A stretch of DNA of 12,322 bases from an uncultured Porphyromonas sp. (GTDB taxonomy: Bacteria; Bacteroidota; Bacteroidia; Bacteroidales; Porphyromonadaceae), in assembly GCF_915070105.1 (NCBI RefSeq), contig NZ_CAJZFJ010000065.1, positions 1 through 12,322 on the forward strand. Reading direction: 5' to 3'. The notes beneath the pieces were generated by a model. It was given only the letters and a program-made list of their open reading frames with translations, was not told the DNA's origin and ran no database searches. Positions 6,659-12,322 of this stretch are shown here, piece after piece. Both the position numbers and the translations under genes were made by a program. Position 1 is the stretch's first letter, and the number at the start of each line of letters is the position of its first letter.

Positions 6659-6784
6659 TGTACACCAGAGGGGCATCACCTATATTCCCAGCTCCTGTTC
6701 CCGCCCCACTTGTGATCCTCGGGGAGGGTAACTGCTCCAGCATGCATCCAATGACAATCCATACAAACGAATATTCCCCAACCC

Positions 6785-8008
6785 ATGCGTAAGCTATTTA
6801 AGAGACTTCACCTCTGGCTCTCACTGCCCTTTGGGCTCATCATCATGACGACCTGCCTGACGGGGGCATTGCTGGCCTTCGAGCAGGAGCTCACCCAGCT
6901 GGCCTTTCCCAGCCGTTATAGGGTCGCTCAGGTGCGGGCCGAGAAGCTCCCCATACAGACACTCATTGATCGGGCAGCAGCCACACTGCCTGACTCGGTG
7001 TCGATCACAGGTGTGACTATACCCAGCGACCCTGAGCGCACCTATACGCTCGGTCTCTCGAAGCCTCGGAAGGCAGGTCTGCTCATCGACCCCTACACGG
7101 GCGAGGTCAAGGGGCGTAGCGATCGCACCCCCTTCTACTCGGTCGTCTTCCGCCTGCACCGCTGGCTCCTAGACAACATGAAGCCTGCAGGCGAAGGGAT
7201 CTTCTGGGGGCGCATCATCGTCGGTACGAGTACCCTCCTCTTCATCTTTGTCCTCATCTCGGGGCTTGTGATCTGGTGGCCACGCAAGCTGAAGGACCTC
7301 CGCAAGCAGCTCCGCATCTCCCTACACCATGGCCGTCACCGCCTCTTCTATGGCCTACATGCTGTGGGAGGGGTCTATGTCAGCCTCCTTCTGCTGATAG
7401 TTGCCCTAACAGGTCTCACCTGGTCCTTCGAGTGGTATCGTACGGGCTTCTACGGGCTCTTCGGTGTCTCCGTGGAGAAGAAGGGGAAGGATGCCACTGC
7501 TAAGGGGGGCGGTAAGCCAGAGGCACGGGCTGACAAGGACAAGCCTGCCGACAAGCGTCCCGAGGGACAAGCTCCCCGAGGAGAGGGCCCAGAGCGTGAG
7601 AGTAAGGACAAGCCTAAGGCGCCGAAGACCTACCTCCTCTGGGATCAGGTCTACCGCGAGGTCGCTACCCGATCCAATGCCTATCACGAGATCAATATCT
7701 CCGAGGATGAGGCTCGTGGTATGCTCGGTTCGCTGAACTCAGCTGGGAACAATCAGGCTGCCGACACCTATCACTTCGATGCCGAGACGGGGGCGATCAC
7801 CAAGGTCAAGCTCTATAAGGATGCCAAGCTGGAGAAGACCCTCAAGGGCTGGATCTATACCGTGCATACAGGTGCGTGGGGTGGGCTCGTGACACGTATC
7901 TTGGCGTGTCTGGCAGCACTCTTCGGTGCAAGTCTTCCTCTGACGGGCTACTACCTCTTCTTCAAACGCAAGCTTGCCCAGCGACGCAACAAGGCCAAGA
8001 AGGCGTAA
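6785..8008 (+). CDS. PepSY-associated TM helix protein
   Basis: A 407-residue inner-membrane protein of the PepSY_TM family, whose better-known members act as ferric-siderophore or metal-linked membrane reductases. Four membrane helices are seen at about 10-32, 146-165, 192-214 and 368-392. A PepSY-like domain lies between the first two (about 55-125, with LIDPYTGEVKGR). Histidines near the membrane (H9, H125, H181, H182, H185, H192 and H361 in YTVHTGAWGG) are candidate haem ligands. Residues about 231-281 form an unusually charged Lys/Pro/Glu/Gly-rich linker, followed by a second soluble domain (282-355) with YHFDAETGAI. The C-terminus is strongly basic. The family call is firm; haem binding and iron reduction are inferred. 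The gene has its own promoter and terminator, so is probably monocistronic. Confidence 0.85.
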   Translation: MRKLFKRLHLWLSLPFGLIIMTTCLTGALLAFEQELTQLAFPSRYRVAQVRAEKLPIQTLIDRAAATLPDSVSITGVTIPSDPERTYTLGLSKPRKAGLLIDPYTGEVKGRSDRTPFYSVVFRLHRWLLDNMKPAGEGIFWGRIIVGTSTLLFIFVLISGLVIWWPRKLKDLRKQLRISLHHGRHRLFYGLHAVGGVYVSLLLLIVALTGLTWSFEWYRTGFYGLFGVSVEKKGKDATAKGGGKPEARADKDKPADKRPEGQAPRGEGPERESKDKPKAPKTYLLWDQVYREVATRSNAYHEINISEDEARGMLGSLNSAGNNQAADTYHFDAETGAITKVKLYKDAKLEKTLKGWIYTVHTGAWGGLVTRILACLAALFGASLPLTGYYLFFKRKLAQRRNKAKKA

Positions 8009-8069
8009 CTCTGCGCCATACCTCCTCGGGCTCATACCTTAGCCGTCCCGCCCGAGCGTTCATATCCGT

Positions 8070-8112
8070 AGGTAGCACCCCGAGAGGATTTAGGTTCATC
8101 GGGGTGCTACCT
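8070..8112 (+). terminator. Terminator after the PepSY-TM gene
   Basis: A perfect 14-bp stem (8070-8083 with 8099-8112, AGGTAGCACCCCGA) encloses a 15-base loop and is followed by TTCCTTTTCC, a T-rich tail. It lies 62 bp after the stop. Confidence 0.85.
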
Positions 8113-8174
8113 TTCCTTTTCCTCTCTTCACTAGTGCTGTGGAGCTGGGCAAGAGGATAGCATGTAAAGTTCTG

Positions 8175-8189
8175 TTACCTTTGTGGTAA
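8175..8189 (+). promoter_or_regulatory. Promoter -7 box with overlapping palindrome before the aldo/keto reductase
   Basis: TACCTTTG (8176-8183) fits the -7 consensus and places the transcript start about 35-40 bp before the ATG at 8228. No good TTTG-like -33 box is seen. TTACC (8175-8179) and GGTAA (8185-8189) form an inverted repeat centred on the box, a plausible operator. The 12-mer TTACCTTTGTGG also occurs in the tRNA-Leu promoter, but there without the GGTAA arm. Confidence 0.55.
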
Positions 8190-8227
8190 GCAAGTAACTA
8201 TCTCCATTCATACAAGCAATAATCAGT

Positions 8228-9070
8228 ATGCAGACCATCAAACTAAACAATGGCGTAGAGATGCCTCAGCTCGGCTATGGTGTCTTCCAAGTCTCTCCCG
8301 AGGAGTGCGAACGCTCAGTGAGCGAAGCCATCCAAGTCGGCTACCGCTCTATAGATACCGCCCAGATCTATCGGAACGAAGAGGGCGTAGGCCACGCTAT
8401 CCATAAGAGTGGTATCTCTCGTAGCGAGTTCTTCATCACGACCAAGGTGTGGATCTCCAATGCCGGCTACGAGCGTGCCTTAGCCTCCATCGATGAGTCC
8501 CTGCGCCGACTACAGACGGACTATATAGACCTACTACTCGTTCATCAGCCCTTTGGCGACTACTATGGTACGTACCGAGCTATGGAGGAGGCTTATCGTG
8601 CAGGGAAGCTAAGGGCTATCGGGGTCAGCAACTTCCTCGTAGACCGCTTCCTCGACCTCGCCCACTTCGTCGAGATCCCACCTGCTGTCAATCAGGTAGA
8701 GACCCACGTCTTCACACAGCAGCAGGAGCTCCAGCAGGTGATGCAGGAGACGGATACGAAGCTGATGTCTTGGGGGCCTTTCGCCGAGGGGAAGAATGAC
8801 TACTTCCGCACTCCTACCCTCGTAGCTATAGGAGAGAAGTATGGGCGTAGTGCTGCGCAGGTCGCCCTACGCTACCTATTACAGAAGGAGATCATCCTCA
8901 TCCCGAAGAGCGTGCGGCGGGAGCGTATGGCGCAGAACTTCGATATCTTCGACTTCGCCCTCGATGCTGAGGATATGGAGCGTATCAAGGAGCTGGATAC
9001 CAAGAAGCCCCTCATCGCTGATCATCGGAACCCCGAGTTCGTTCGCTTTATCCTCGGTGTGACTCTCTAG
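8228..9070 (+). CDS. Aldo/keto reductase
   Basis: A 280-residue cytosolic NADPH-dependent oxidoreductase with a TIM-barrel fold. The catalytic tetrad is visible: D43 and Y48 in SIDTAQIYRNEEGVG, K73 in ITTKVW and H106 in LLLVHQP. GKLRAIGVSNF (about 127-137) and the late IPKSVRRERMAQNFDIFDF segment, which holds the basic residues contacting the NADP 2'-phosphate, are typical of the family. It most resembles the short AKR5-type enzymes (2,5-diketo-gluconate or methylglyoxal reductase-like), but the real carbonyl substrate cannot be inferred. Length is normal. It appears to be a single-gene unit, with a promoter just upstream and a 571-bp gap after it. Proximity to ahpCF suggests, without proving, a detoxification role. 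Confidence 0.9.
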   Translation: MQTIKLNNGVEMPQLGYGVFQVSPEECERSVSEAIQVGYRSIDTAQIYRNEEGVGHAIHKSGISRSEFFITTKVWISNAGYERALASIDESLRRLQTDYIDLLLVHQPFGDYYGTYRAMEEAYRAGKLRAIGVSNFLVDRFLDLAHFVEIPPAVNQVETHVFTQQQELQQVMQETDTKLMSWGPFAEGKNDYFRTPTLVAIGEKYGRSAAQVALRYLLQKEIILIPKSVRRERMAQNFDIFDFALDAEDMERIKELDTKKPLIADHRNPEFVRFILGVTL

Positions 9071-9180
9071 CCACGCAGACTGCCCTGCTGTGACTTCGTC
9101 CCTTGGCTAGTCTCCGCCTAGCCTTCCTACTCGCTACGCCTTCTGCAGACTGCAGAGCTAGATAAGCATCTTAGGGCTTC

Positions 9181-9216
9181 TCTCCTCGGTAGGGGGAGGT
9201 TGGGCTACCGAGGGGA
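9181..9216 (+). terminator. 12-bp hairpin downstream of the aldo/keto reductase
   Basis: TCTCCTCGGTAG (9181-9192) pairs with CTACCGAGGGGA (9205-9216), one G:U pair, around a 12-base G-rich loop. It lies 111 bp after the stop and has no T-run, so termination is uncertain. A weaker GGCTAG/CTAGCC hairpin at 9105-9123 is closer to the stop. Confidence 0.4.
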
Positions 9217-9249
9217 TGATGAGGGCTGTCGGTAGCTGATGGATTTGCC

Positions 9250-9268
9250 CCCCTTGCGAAGGGGCTTT
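9250..9268 (+). terminator. Short GC-rich hairpin
   Basis: CCCCTT (9250-9255) pairs with AAGGGG (9259-9264) across a GCG loop, followed by CTTTG. Weak terminator candidate. Confidence 0.25.
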
Positions 9269-9326
9269 GATGCCCATTCCGACATCCCTATCCCGATCCT
9301 ATAATGAGCCCGCAAGAGGACTCGGT

Positions 9327-9369
9327 ATGATCGCCCTCGTCACCTTACATAGGTGATGGAGGCGATCAT
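9327..9369 (+). other. Long 19-bp hairpin in the gap before ahpC
   Basis: Positions 9327-9345 pair with 9351-9369 around a TACAT loop, with a single C:A mismatch and two G:T pairs on the DNA strand. There is no T-run on either side. The sequence CTCGGTATG stands both at its left foot (9321-9329) and 21 bp beyond its right foot (9390-9398). Confidence 0.6.
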
Positions 9370-9556
9370 TATATGTTCGATCTCCCCCTCTCGGTATGTC
9401 CTCTAGCACCCTCCCGCAATGCCCGATATAGAGCGTGTTACGTCGGGTCGTTTTGCTTGCTCATCTTCCCCTACCCATCGAGGGGCGGTGAGGGGGAGGG
9501 AGGGGGAGATTTAGCCCCCTAATTAATATTGTATATGGAGGTATAAATGGAGGCAA

Positions 9557-9587
9557 TTGGAGGGGTGAGGGGCTTGACGTATCTTTG
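9557..9587 (+). promoter_or_regulatory. Promoter of ahpC
   Basis: TTGG (9557-9560), exactly 19 bp, then TATCTTTG (9580-9587), a near-perfect Bacteroidota promoter. Transcription should start near 9594, giving a leader of about 48 bases. The AT-rich stretch 9519-9558 just upstream is a natural place for an activator; OxyR controls ahpCF in other Bacteroidota, but no clear OxyR site can be read here. Confidence 0.8.
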
Positions 9588-9641
9588 CATCGTAATCAGA
9601 GAAATCATCAAGAATTATAATCATTTAACAACGATTCAAGC

Positions 9642-10208
9642 ATGAGCATTATCAATAGCCAGATGCCCGAGTTTAAGGTCAATGCCTACCGCAAGGATAA
9701 GGGCTTCTTCGAAGTAACGAACGAAGACCTCAAGGGTAAGTGGAGCATCTTCTTCTTCTATCCCGGTGACTTCACCTTCGTTTGCCCTACGGAGCTAGCT
9801 GACCTAGCTGACCACTACGAAGAGTTCCAGGCTCTCGGTGTAGATATCTATTCGATCAGCACCGACTCCCACTTTGTTCACAAGGCATGGGCTGACGCTA
9901 CGGATACGATCGCACGTGTACAGTATACGATGCTCGCTGATATGACCTTCGAGCTCTCCTACGCTATGGGTGTCCTCGGCGAAGAGTCTGGTCAGGCTTA
10001 CCGTGGTACGTTCCTCTTCAACCCAGAGGGCGAGGTCAAGATCGCAGAGATCCACGACAACGGTATCGGTCGTGACGCTAGCGAACTGCTCCGTAAGGTC
10101 AAGGCTGCTAAGTTCGTCTACGAGCACCCAGGTCAGGTGTGCCCTGCTAAGTGGAAGGAAGGCGATGCTACGCTCAAGCCCAGCATCGACCTCGTAGGCA
10201 AGATCTAG
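9642..10208 (+). CDS. ahpC: Alkyl hydroperoxide reductase subunit C (2-Cys peroxiredoxin)
   Basis: A 188-residue cytosolic peroxiredoxin that reduces hydrogen peroxide, organic peroxides and peroxynitrite and is recycled by AhpF. The peroxidatic cysteine is C48 in PGDFTFVCPTEL, and the resolving cysteine is C167 in HPGQVCPAKWKEG. The family signatures STDSHFVHKAW (73-83) and RGTFLFNPEG (121-130) are intact, as is NGIGRDASELLRK, where AhpC enzymes have GIGR instead of the GGLG of over-oxidation-sensitive eukaryotic forms. Length matches the E. coli-type enzyme. Codons such as GCT, GGT and CGT are frequent, suggesting high expression. The ATG at 9642 fits the promoter about 50 bp upstream. A strong terminator follows before ahpF. 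Confidence 0.97.
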   Translation: MSIINSQMPEFKVNAYRKDKGFFEVTNEDLKGKWSIFFFYPGDFTFVCPTELADLADHYEEFQALGVDIYSISTDSHFVHKAWADATDTIARVQYTMLADMTFELSYAMGVLGEESGQAYRGTFLFNPEGEVKIAEIHDNGIGRDASELLRKVKAAKFVYEHPGQVCPAKWKEGDATLKPSIDLVGKI

Positions 10209-10331
10209 TCTACCTAGCCTTCGCCAAGCCGTGCTAAGCGGGTAGCCCCCCTGCCCGAGGCACGCTGTCCCCCGCCTTAGGAGCCCGTATCGACACATCA
10301 CGATACCACCCTAAGCCGAGGAATACCATAC

Positions 10332-10381
10332 GGGGAGAGGTATAGCTCATGGGTACATGGGCTGTCCTCTCCCCTTTTTTT
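10332..10381 (+). terminator. Strong terminator between ahpC and ahpF
   Basis: GGGGAGAGG (10332-10340) pairs with CCTCTCCCC (10366-10374), and an inner AGCTCATG/CATGGGCT stem caps it with a GGTA loop. Seven T (10375-10381) follow directly. It lies 123 bp after ahpC and only 28 bp before the ahpF start, so ahpF expression probably relies on readthrough. Confidence 0.9.
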
Positions 10382-10409
10382 ACCCCAACCACTAGACATA
10401 TATTATACA

Positions 10410-11957
10410 ATGTACCTAGAACAGAACATCCTAGATCAGCTGCGTACGCTCTTCGCCGAGCTACGCCACTCCTATACACTCCTCGTCGAGCACCCCGCAG
10501 GTGCCAAGGGTGATGAGCTCCTGGCGATGATCACGGACTTCGCCTCCGTGAGCGATCGCTTGACCCTCGAGGATAAGGCCAGTGATAGCCTTCGCCTCAC
10601 GATCCTACGTGATGGGCAGAAGACAGGCATCTCCTTCCGTGCGATCCCCTCTGGACACGAGTTTACCTCTCTCATCCTCGCAGTCCTCAACGCTGACGGG
10701 CAGGGACGTAACCTACCCGATGAGGCTTTCGTTGCTCGTATCCAGGCGCTCAATGCCCCGCTGAAGCTGACGACCTATGCCTCCCTCACCTGTACCAACT
10801 GCCCCGAGGTGGTGCAGTCACTGAACCTCCTAGCCCTCTACAACGAAGGCATCGAGCACGAGATGGTCGATGGCGCTATCTACACCGAGGAGGTCGAGCG
10901 TCTAGGTGTTAGCTCTGTCCCCGCAGTCTATGTGGGCGAGGATCTGATCCATGTGGGTAAGGCTACCCTCGGGGAGCTCCTCCTAGCACTAGAGCAGCGT
11001 GTGGGCTCTCGCCCTACGGAGCTAGAGGGACAGCGCAGAGAGCTAGACCTCGTGGTCGTCGGAGCAGGCCCCTCAGGTATCGCCTCGGCTATCTATTCGG
11101 CTCGTAAGGGACTCCGTGTAGCAGTCGTAGCAGAGCGTATCGGCGGACAGGTCAATGAGACGACCGGTATCGAGAACATTCCCTCCGTCCCCTCCACCAC
11201 GGGGACACAGCTCGCCGCAGACCTACGCCGTCATGCCGAGCAGTATGGGATCGCCCTTCTAGAGAGCCGTCAGGTCACCAGCATCGAGCTCGTAGACTCT
11301 ATGAAGGAGGTCAAGACTTCGCTCGGTGAGACCCTCGTCGCTCCACAGGTCATCCTCGCTACGGGGGCCTCGTGGCGCAAGCTCGGGGTGCCAGGTGAGG
11401 CCGAGTATATCGGGCGTGGGGTAGCCTTCTGTCCACACTGTGATGGCCCATTCTTCAAGGGCAAGGACATCGCAGTCATCGGTGGGGGTAACTCCGGGAT
11501 CGAGGCCGCCATCGACCTAGCAGGTATCTGCCGTAGTGTCGTCGTGCTGGAGTATATGGATGAGCTCCGTGCTGACATCGTCCTACAGGAGAAGCTCGCA
11601 CAGCTCCCCAACGTCACCGTACGCCGTGGCATCGCTACGCGCGAAGTAGTAGGTGATGGGAAGAGCGTCGTCGGGCTACGCATCGCTCCCCGAGATGGAG
11701 GTGATGAGGAGACACTTCGCCTAGATGGTCTCTTTGTGCAGATCGGGCTGGCTGCCAATACCAAGCCCTTCGAGGGTCTCGTAGAGCAGCGCCGTGGCGA
11801 GATCGTTATCGACGAACGCTGCCGTACCTCCGTGGAGGGTATCTACGCTGCAGGAGACTGCACGACCGTACCCTACAAGCAGATCGTCATCGCTATGGGT
11901 GAGGGAGCCAAGGCCGCACTCACAGCCTTCGACGATCGCATACGCTCAGGACGCTAG
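10410..11957 (+). CDS. ahpF: Alkyl hydroperoxide reductase subunit F
   Basis: A 515-residue FAD disulfide reductase that passes electrons from NAD(P)H to AhpC. The N-terminal tandem thioredoxin-like domain (1-about 200) carries the C128-TN-C131 redox pair in LTCTNCPEV and a cis-proline in SSVPAVYV. The thioredoxin-reductase-like part follows: FAD-binding GAGPSG (218-223), active-site disulfide C341-PH-C344 in AFCPHCDGP, NAD-binding GGGNSG (358-363) and the FAD motif IYAAGDCT (478-485). Nothing is truncated. The 201-bp gap from ahpC contains a strong terminator and no recognisable promoter box, so it is probably expressed as the readthrough part of an ahpCF transcript. The ATG at 10410 has an AT-rich upstream region and no Shine-Dalgarno, normal for the phylum. 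Confidence 0.96.
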   Translation: MYLEQNILDQLRTLFAELRHSYTLLVEHPAGAKGDELLAMITDFASVSDRLTLEDKASDSLRLTILRDGQKTGISFRAIPSGHEFTSLILAVLNADGQGRNLPDEAFVARIQALNAPLKLTTYASLTCTNCPEVVQSLNLLALYNEGIEHEMVDGAIYTEEVERLGVSSVPAVYVGEDLIHVGKATLGELLLALEQRVGSRPTELEGQRRELDLVVVGAGPSGIASAIYSARKGLRVAVVAERIGGQVNETTGIENIPSVPSTTGTQLAADLRRHAEQYGIALLESRQVTSIELVDSMKEVKTSLGETLVAPQVILATGASWRKLGVPGEAEYIGRGVAFCPHCDGPFFKGKDIAVIGGGNSGIEAAIDLAGICRSVVVLEYMDELRADIVLQEKLAQLPNVTVRRGIATREVVGDGKSVVGLRIAPRDGGDEETLRLDGLFVQIGLAANTKPFEGLVEQRRGEIVIDERCRTSVEGIYAAGDCTTVPYKQIVIAMGEGAKAALTAFDDRIRSGR

Positions 11958-11988
11958 AGACGTCCATAGCCATTCCCCTAAGTGCCTG

Positions 11989-12016
11989 CCTCTCCCCGCC
12001 ACTTCGAGGGGAGAGG
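11989..12016. other. Hairpin after ahpF, same stem as the ahpC terminator reversed
   Basis: CCTCTCCCC (11989-11997) pairs with GGGGAGAGG (12008-12016). The arms equal those of the ahpC terminator in opposite order. It begins 31 bp after the ahpF stop, but no T-run follows. Confidence 0.4.
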
Positions 12017-12041
12017 GAGCGCACTAACCCAAGGGAGAGGT

Positions 12042-12106
12042 GGGGGCGAGTCATACCTCCCTGATTATTACTATCCACTGTTAGCCTTCTCGCCCCCTCT
12101 CTTTCT
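12042..12106 (+). terminator. Possible terminator of ahpF
   Basis: GGGGGCGAG (12042-12050) pairs perfectly with CTCGCCCCC (12089-12097) around a 38-base loop, followed by a pyrimidine tail TCTCTTTCT. The long loop weakens the case. Confidence 0.4.
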
Positions 12107-12136
12107 CCCTGCTCTCCCTGTGGGTGAGTAGTCTCC

Positions 12137-12170
12137 AGCCCCTAATCTTCGATGATGAAGGTTAGGGGCT
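12137..12170. other. 14-bp hairpin near the right end
   Basis: AGCCCCTAATCTTC (12137-12150) pairs with 12157-12170 with one G:U pair and a 6-base loop. There is no T-run on either strand; a gene beyond the window could read into it from the right. Confidence 0.45.
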
Positions 12171-12209
12171 AGGTGTATAGTAGGGTGGGGTGCGGGTGTT
12201 ATGAGCCCG

Positions 12210-12322
12210 AGGGCCGACGCATGATCACGCTCGCACACTCCTGCCTTTGGATCTTCGGGGATATTATTTCATATCCCAGGGAGCCTTAGCCTATCCCTAG
12301 AGATCCTACGTATTATCCCCAA
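12210..12322 (-). repeat. Dispersed repeat, copy C (inverted relative to copy A)
   Basis: The reverse complement aligns gap-free with 26-138. A perfect 7-bp hairpin (GGGATAT 12258-12264, ATATCCC 12271-12277, 6-base loop) occupies the same place as the imperfect one in copy A. A 23-base block next to it (CCAAAGGCAGGAG then TGTGCGAGCG on the minus strand) is identical in A and C. The similarity reaches the end of the window, so the copy may continue outside. Confidence 0.85.

Larger units (their letters stand above)
6221..6784. other. Gene-free spacer and leader before the PepSY gene
   Basis: These 564 bases hold the minus-strand tRNA promoter, a small hairpin with T-run (6309-6330), the promoter at 6504-6534 and a leader of about 245 bases with one clear hairpin (6641-6658). 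Nothing recognisable was found between 6331 and 6503. An open frame across 6445-6792 was judged non-coding. Confidence 0.6.
9071..9641. other. Gene-free spacer between the aldo/keto reductase and ahpC
   Basis: No coding frame is credible in these 571 bases. They contain four hairpins (9105-9123, 9181-9216, 9250-9264, 9327-9369), a G-rich run (9489-9508) and, at the right end, three GGAGG repeats and the ahpC promoter. Confidence 0.65.
11958..12322. other. Gene-free right end
   Basis: No gene is seen after ahpF. The stretch holds three hairpins (11989-12016, 12042-12097, 12137-12170) and dispersed repeat copy C up to the last base. Confidence 0.7.

Noticed and set aside
6445..6792. Open frame of 115 codons before the PepSY gene
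   Set aside because: It starts at TTG upstream of a strong promoter, covers the leader, and shows no recognisable domain.
8023..8035. 13-mer CCTCGGGCTCATA shared with the edge of copy C
   Set aside because: Also partly found near 9303 on the minus strand, but it lies outside the conserved element and is short enough to be chance in GC-rich DNA.
7876..8160. Open frame overlapping the PepSY 3' end
   Set aside because: It reads through the PepSY terminator and overlaps the gene in another frame.
26..12322. Composite transposon bounded by inverted repeats
   Set aside because: The enclosed genes are core functions and a tRNA, with no transposase or integrase; a third, diverged copy inside indicates a dispersed element family.

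Overview
The window looks like a chromosomal segment from a fairly GC-rich member of the Bacteroidota, most likely Porphyromonas or a close relative; I cannot name a species. Three things point there: promoters of the Bacteroidota type (TTTG-like box, about 19 bp, then TAnnTTTG) before ahpC, the PepSY gene, the aldo/keto reductase gene and the tRNA; the lack of strong Shine-Dalgarno sequences; and a DUF3276/PUR-like protein of the type common in Bacteroidota. The genes are core and metabolic, with no transposase, integrase or phage gene.

Layout, left to right. Positions 1-222 hold copy A of a dispersed repeat, followed by a PUR-domain protein (223-600). Next is a tightly packed plus-strand group: mtaB (tRNA methylthiotransferase), a lipid A-type acyltransferase, a family 2 glycosyltransferase and rarA (AAA+ clamp-loader-like ATPase). 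It is closed by a perfect 21-bp hairpin (5477-5522). The 616 bases between that hairpin and the tRNA-Leu gene contain no gene but are densely structured: a phased array of GTGTACAC/GTATAC palindromes flanked by near-identical 18-mers, a diverged copy B of the dispersed repeat, and a G-rich 69-bp tandem repeat. tRNA-Leu(UAG) is on the minus strand with its own promoter and hairpin. A promoter with a roughly 245-base leader then precedes a PepSY-TM membrane protein, followed by an aldo/keto reductase with its own promoter. A 571-base gap with three strong hairpins leads to ahpC and ahpF. The window ends with copy C of the dispersed repeat, inverted relative to copy A.

Functionally, mtaB, the acyltransferase, the glycosyltransferase and rarA combine tRNA modification, outer-membrane lipid or glycan synthesis and replication-fork maintenance in one apparent transcription unit. 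ahpC and ahpF form the usual peroxide-reducing pair, but a strong terminator lies between them, so ahpF probably depends on readthrough. The PepSY protein may be a membrane redox or iron/haem-linked protein.

The most interesting material is non-coding. It comprises the A/B/C repeat family (A and C are 113-bp gap-free inverted copies about 89% identical, bounding some 12 kb, with conserved cores and a possible compensated hairpin pair) and the 62-bp palindrome array whose centres are 10-11 bp apart.
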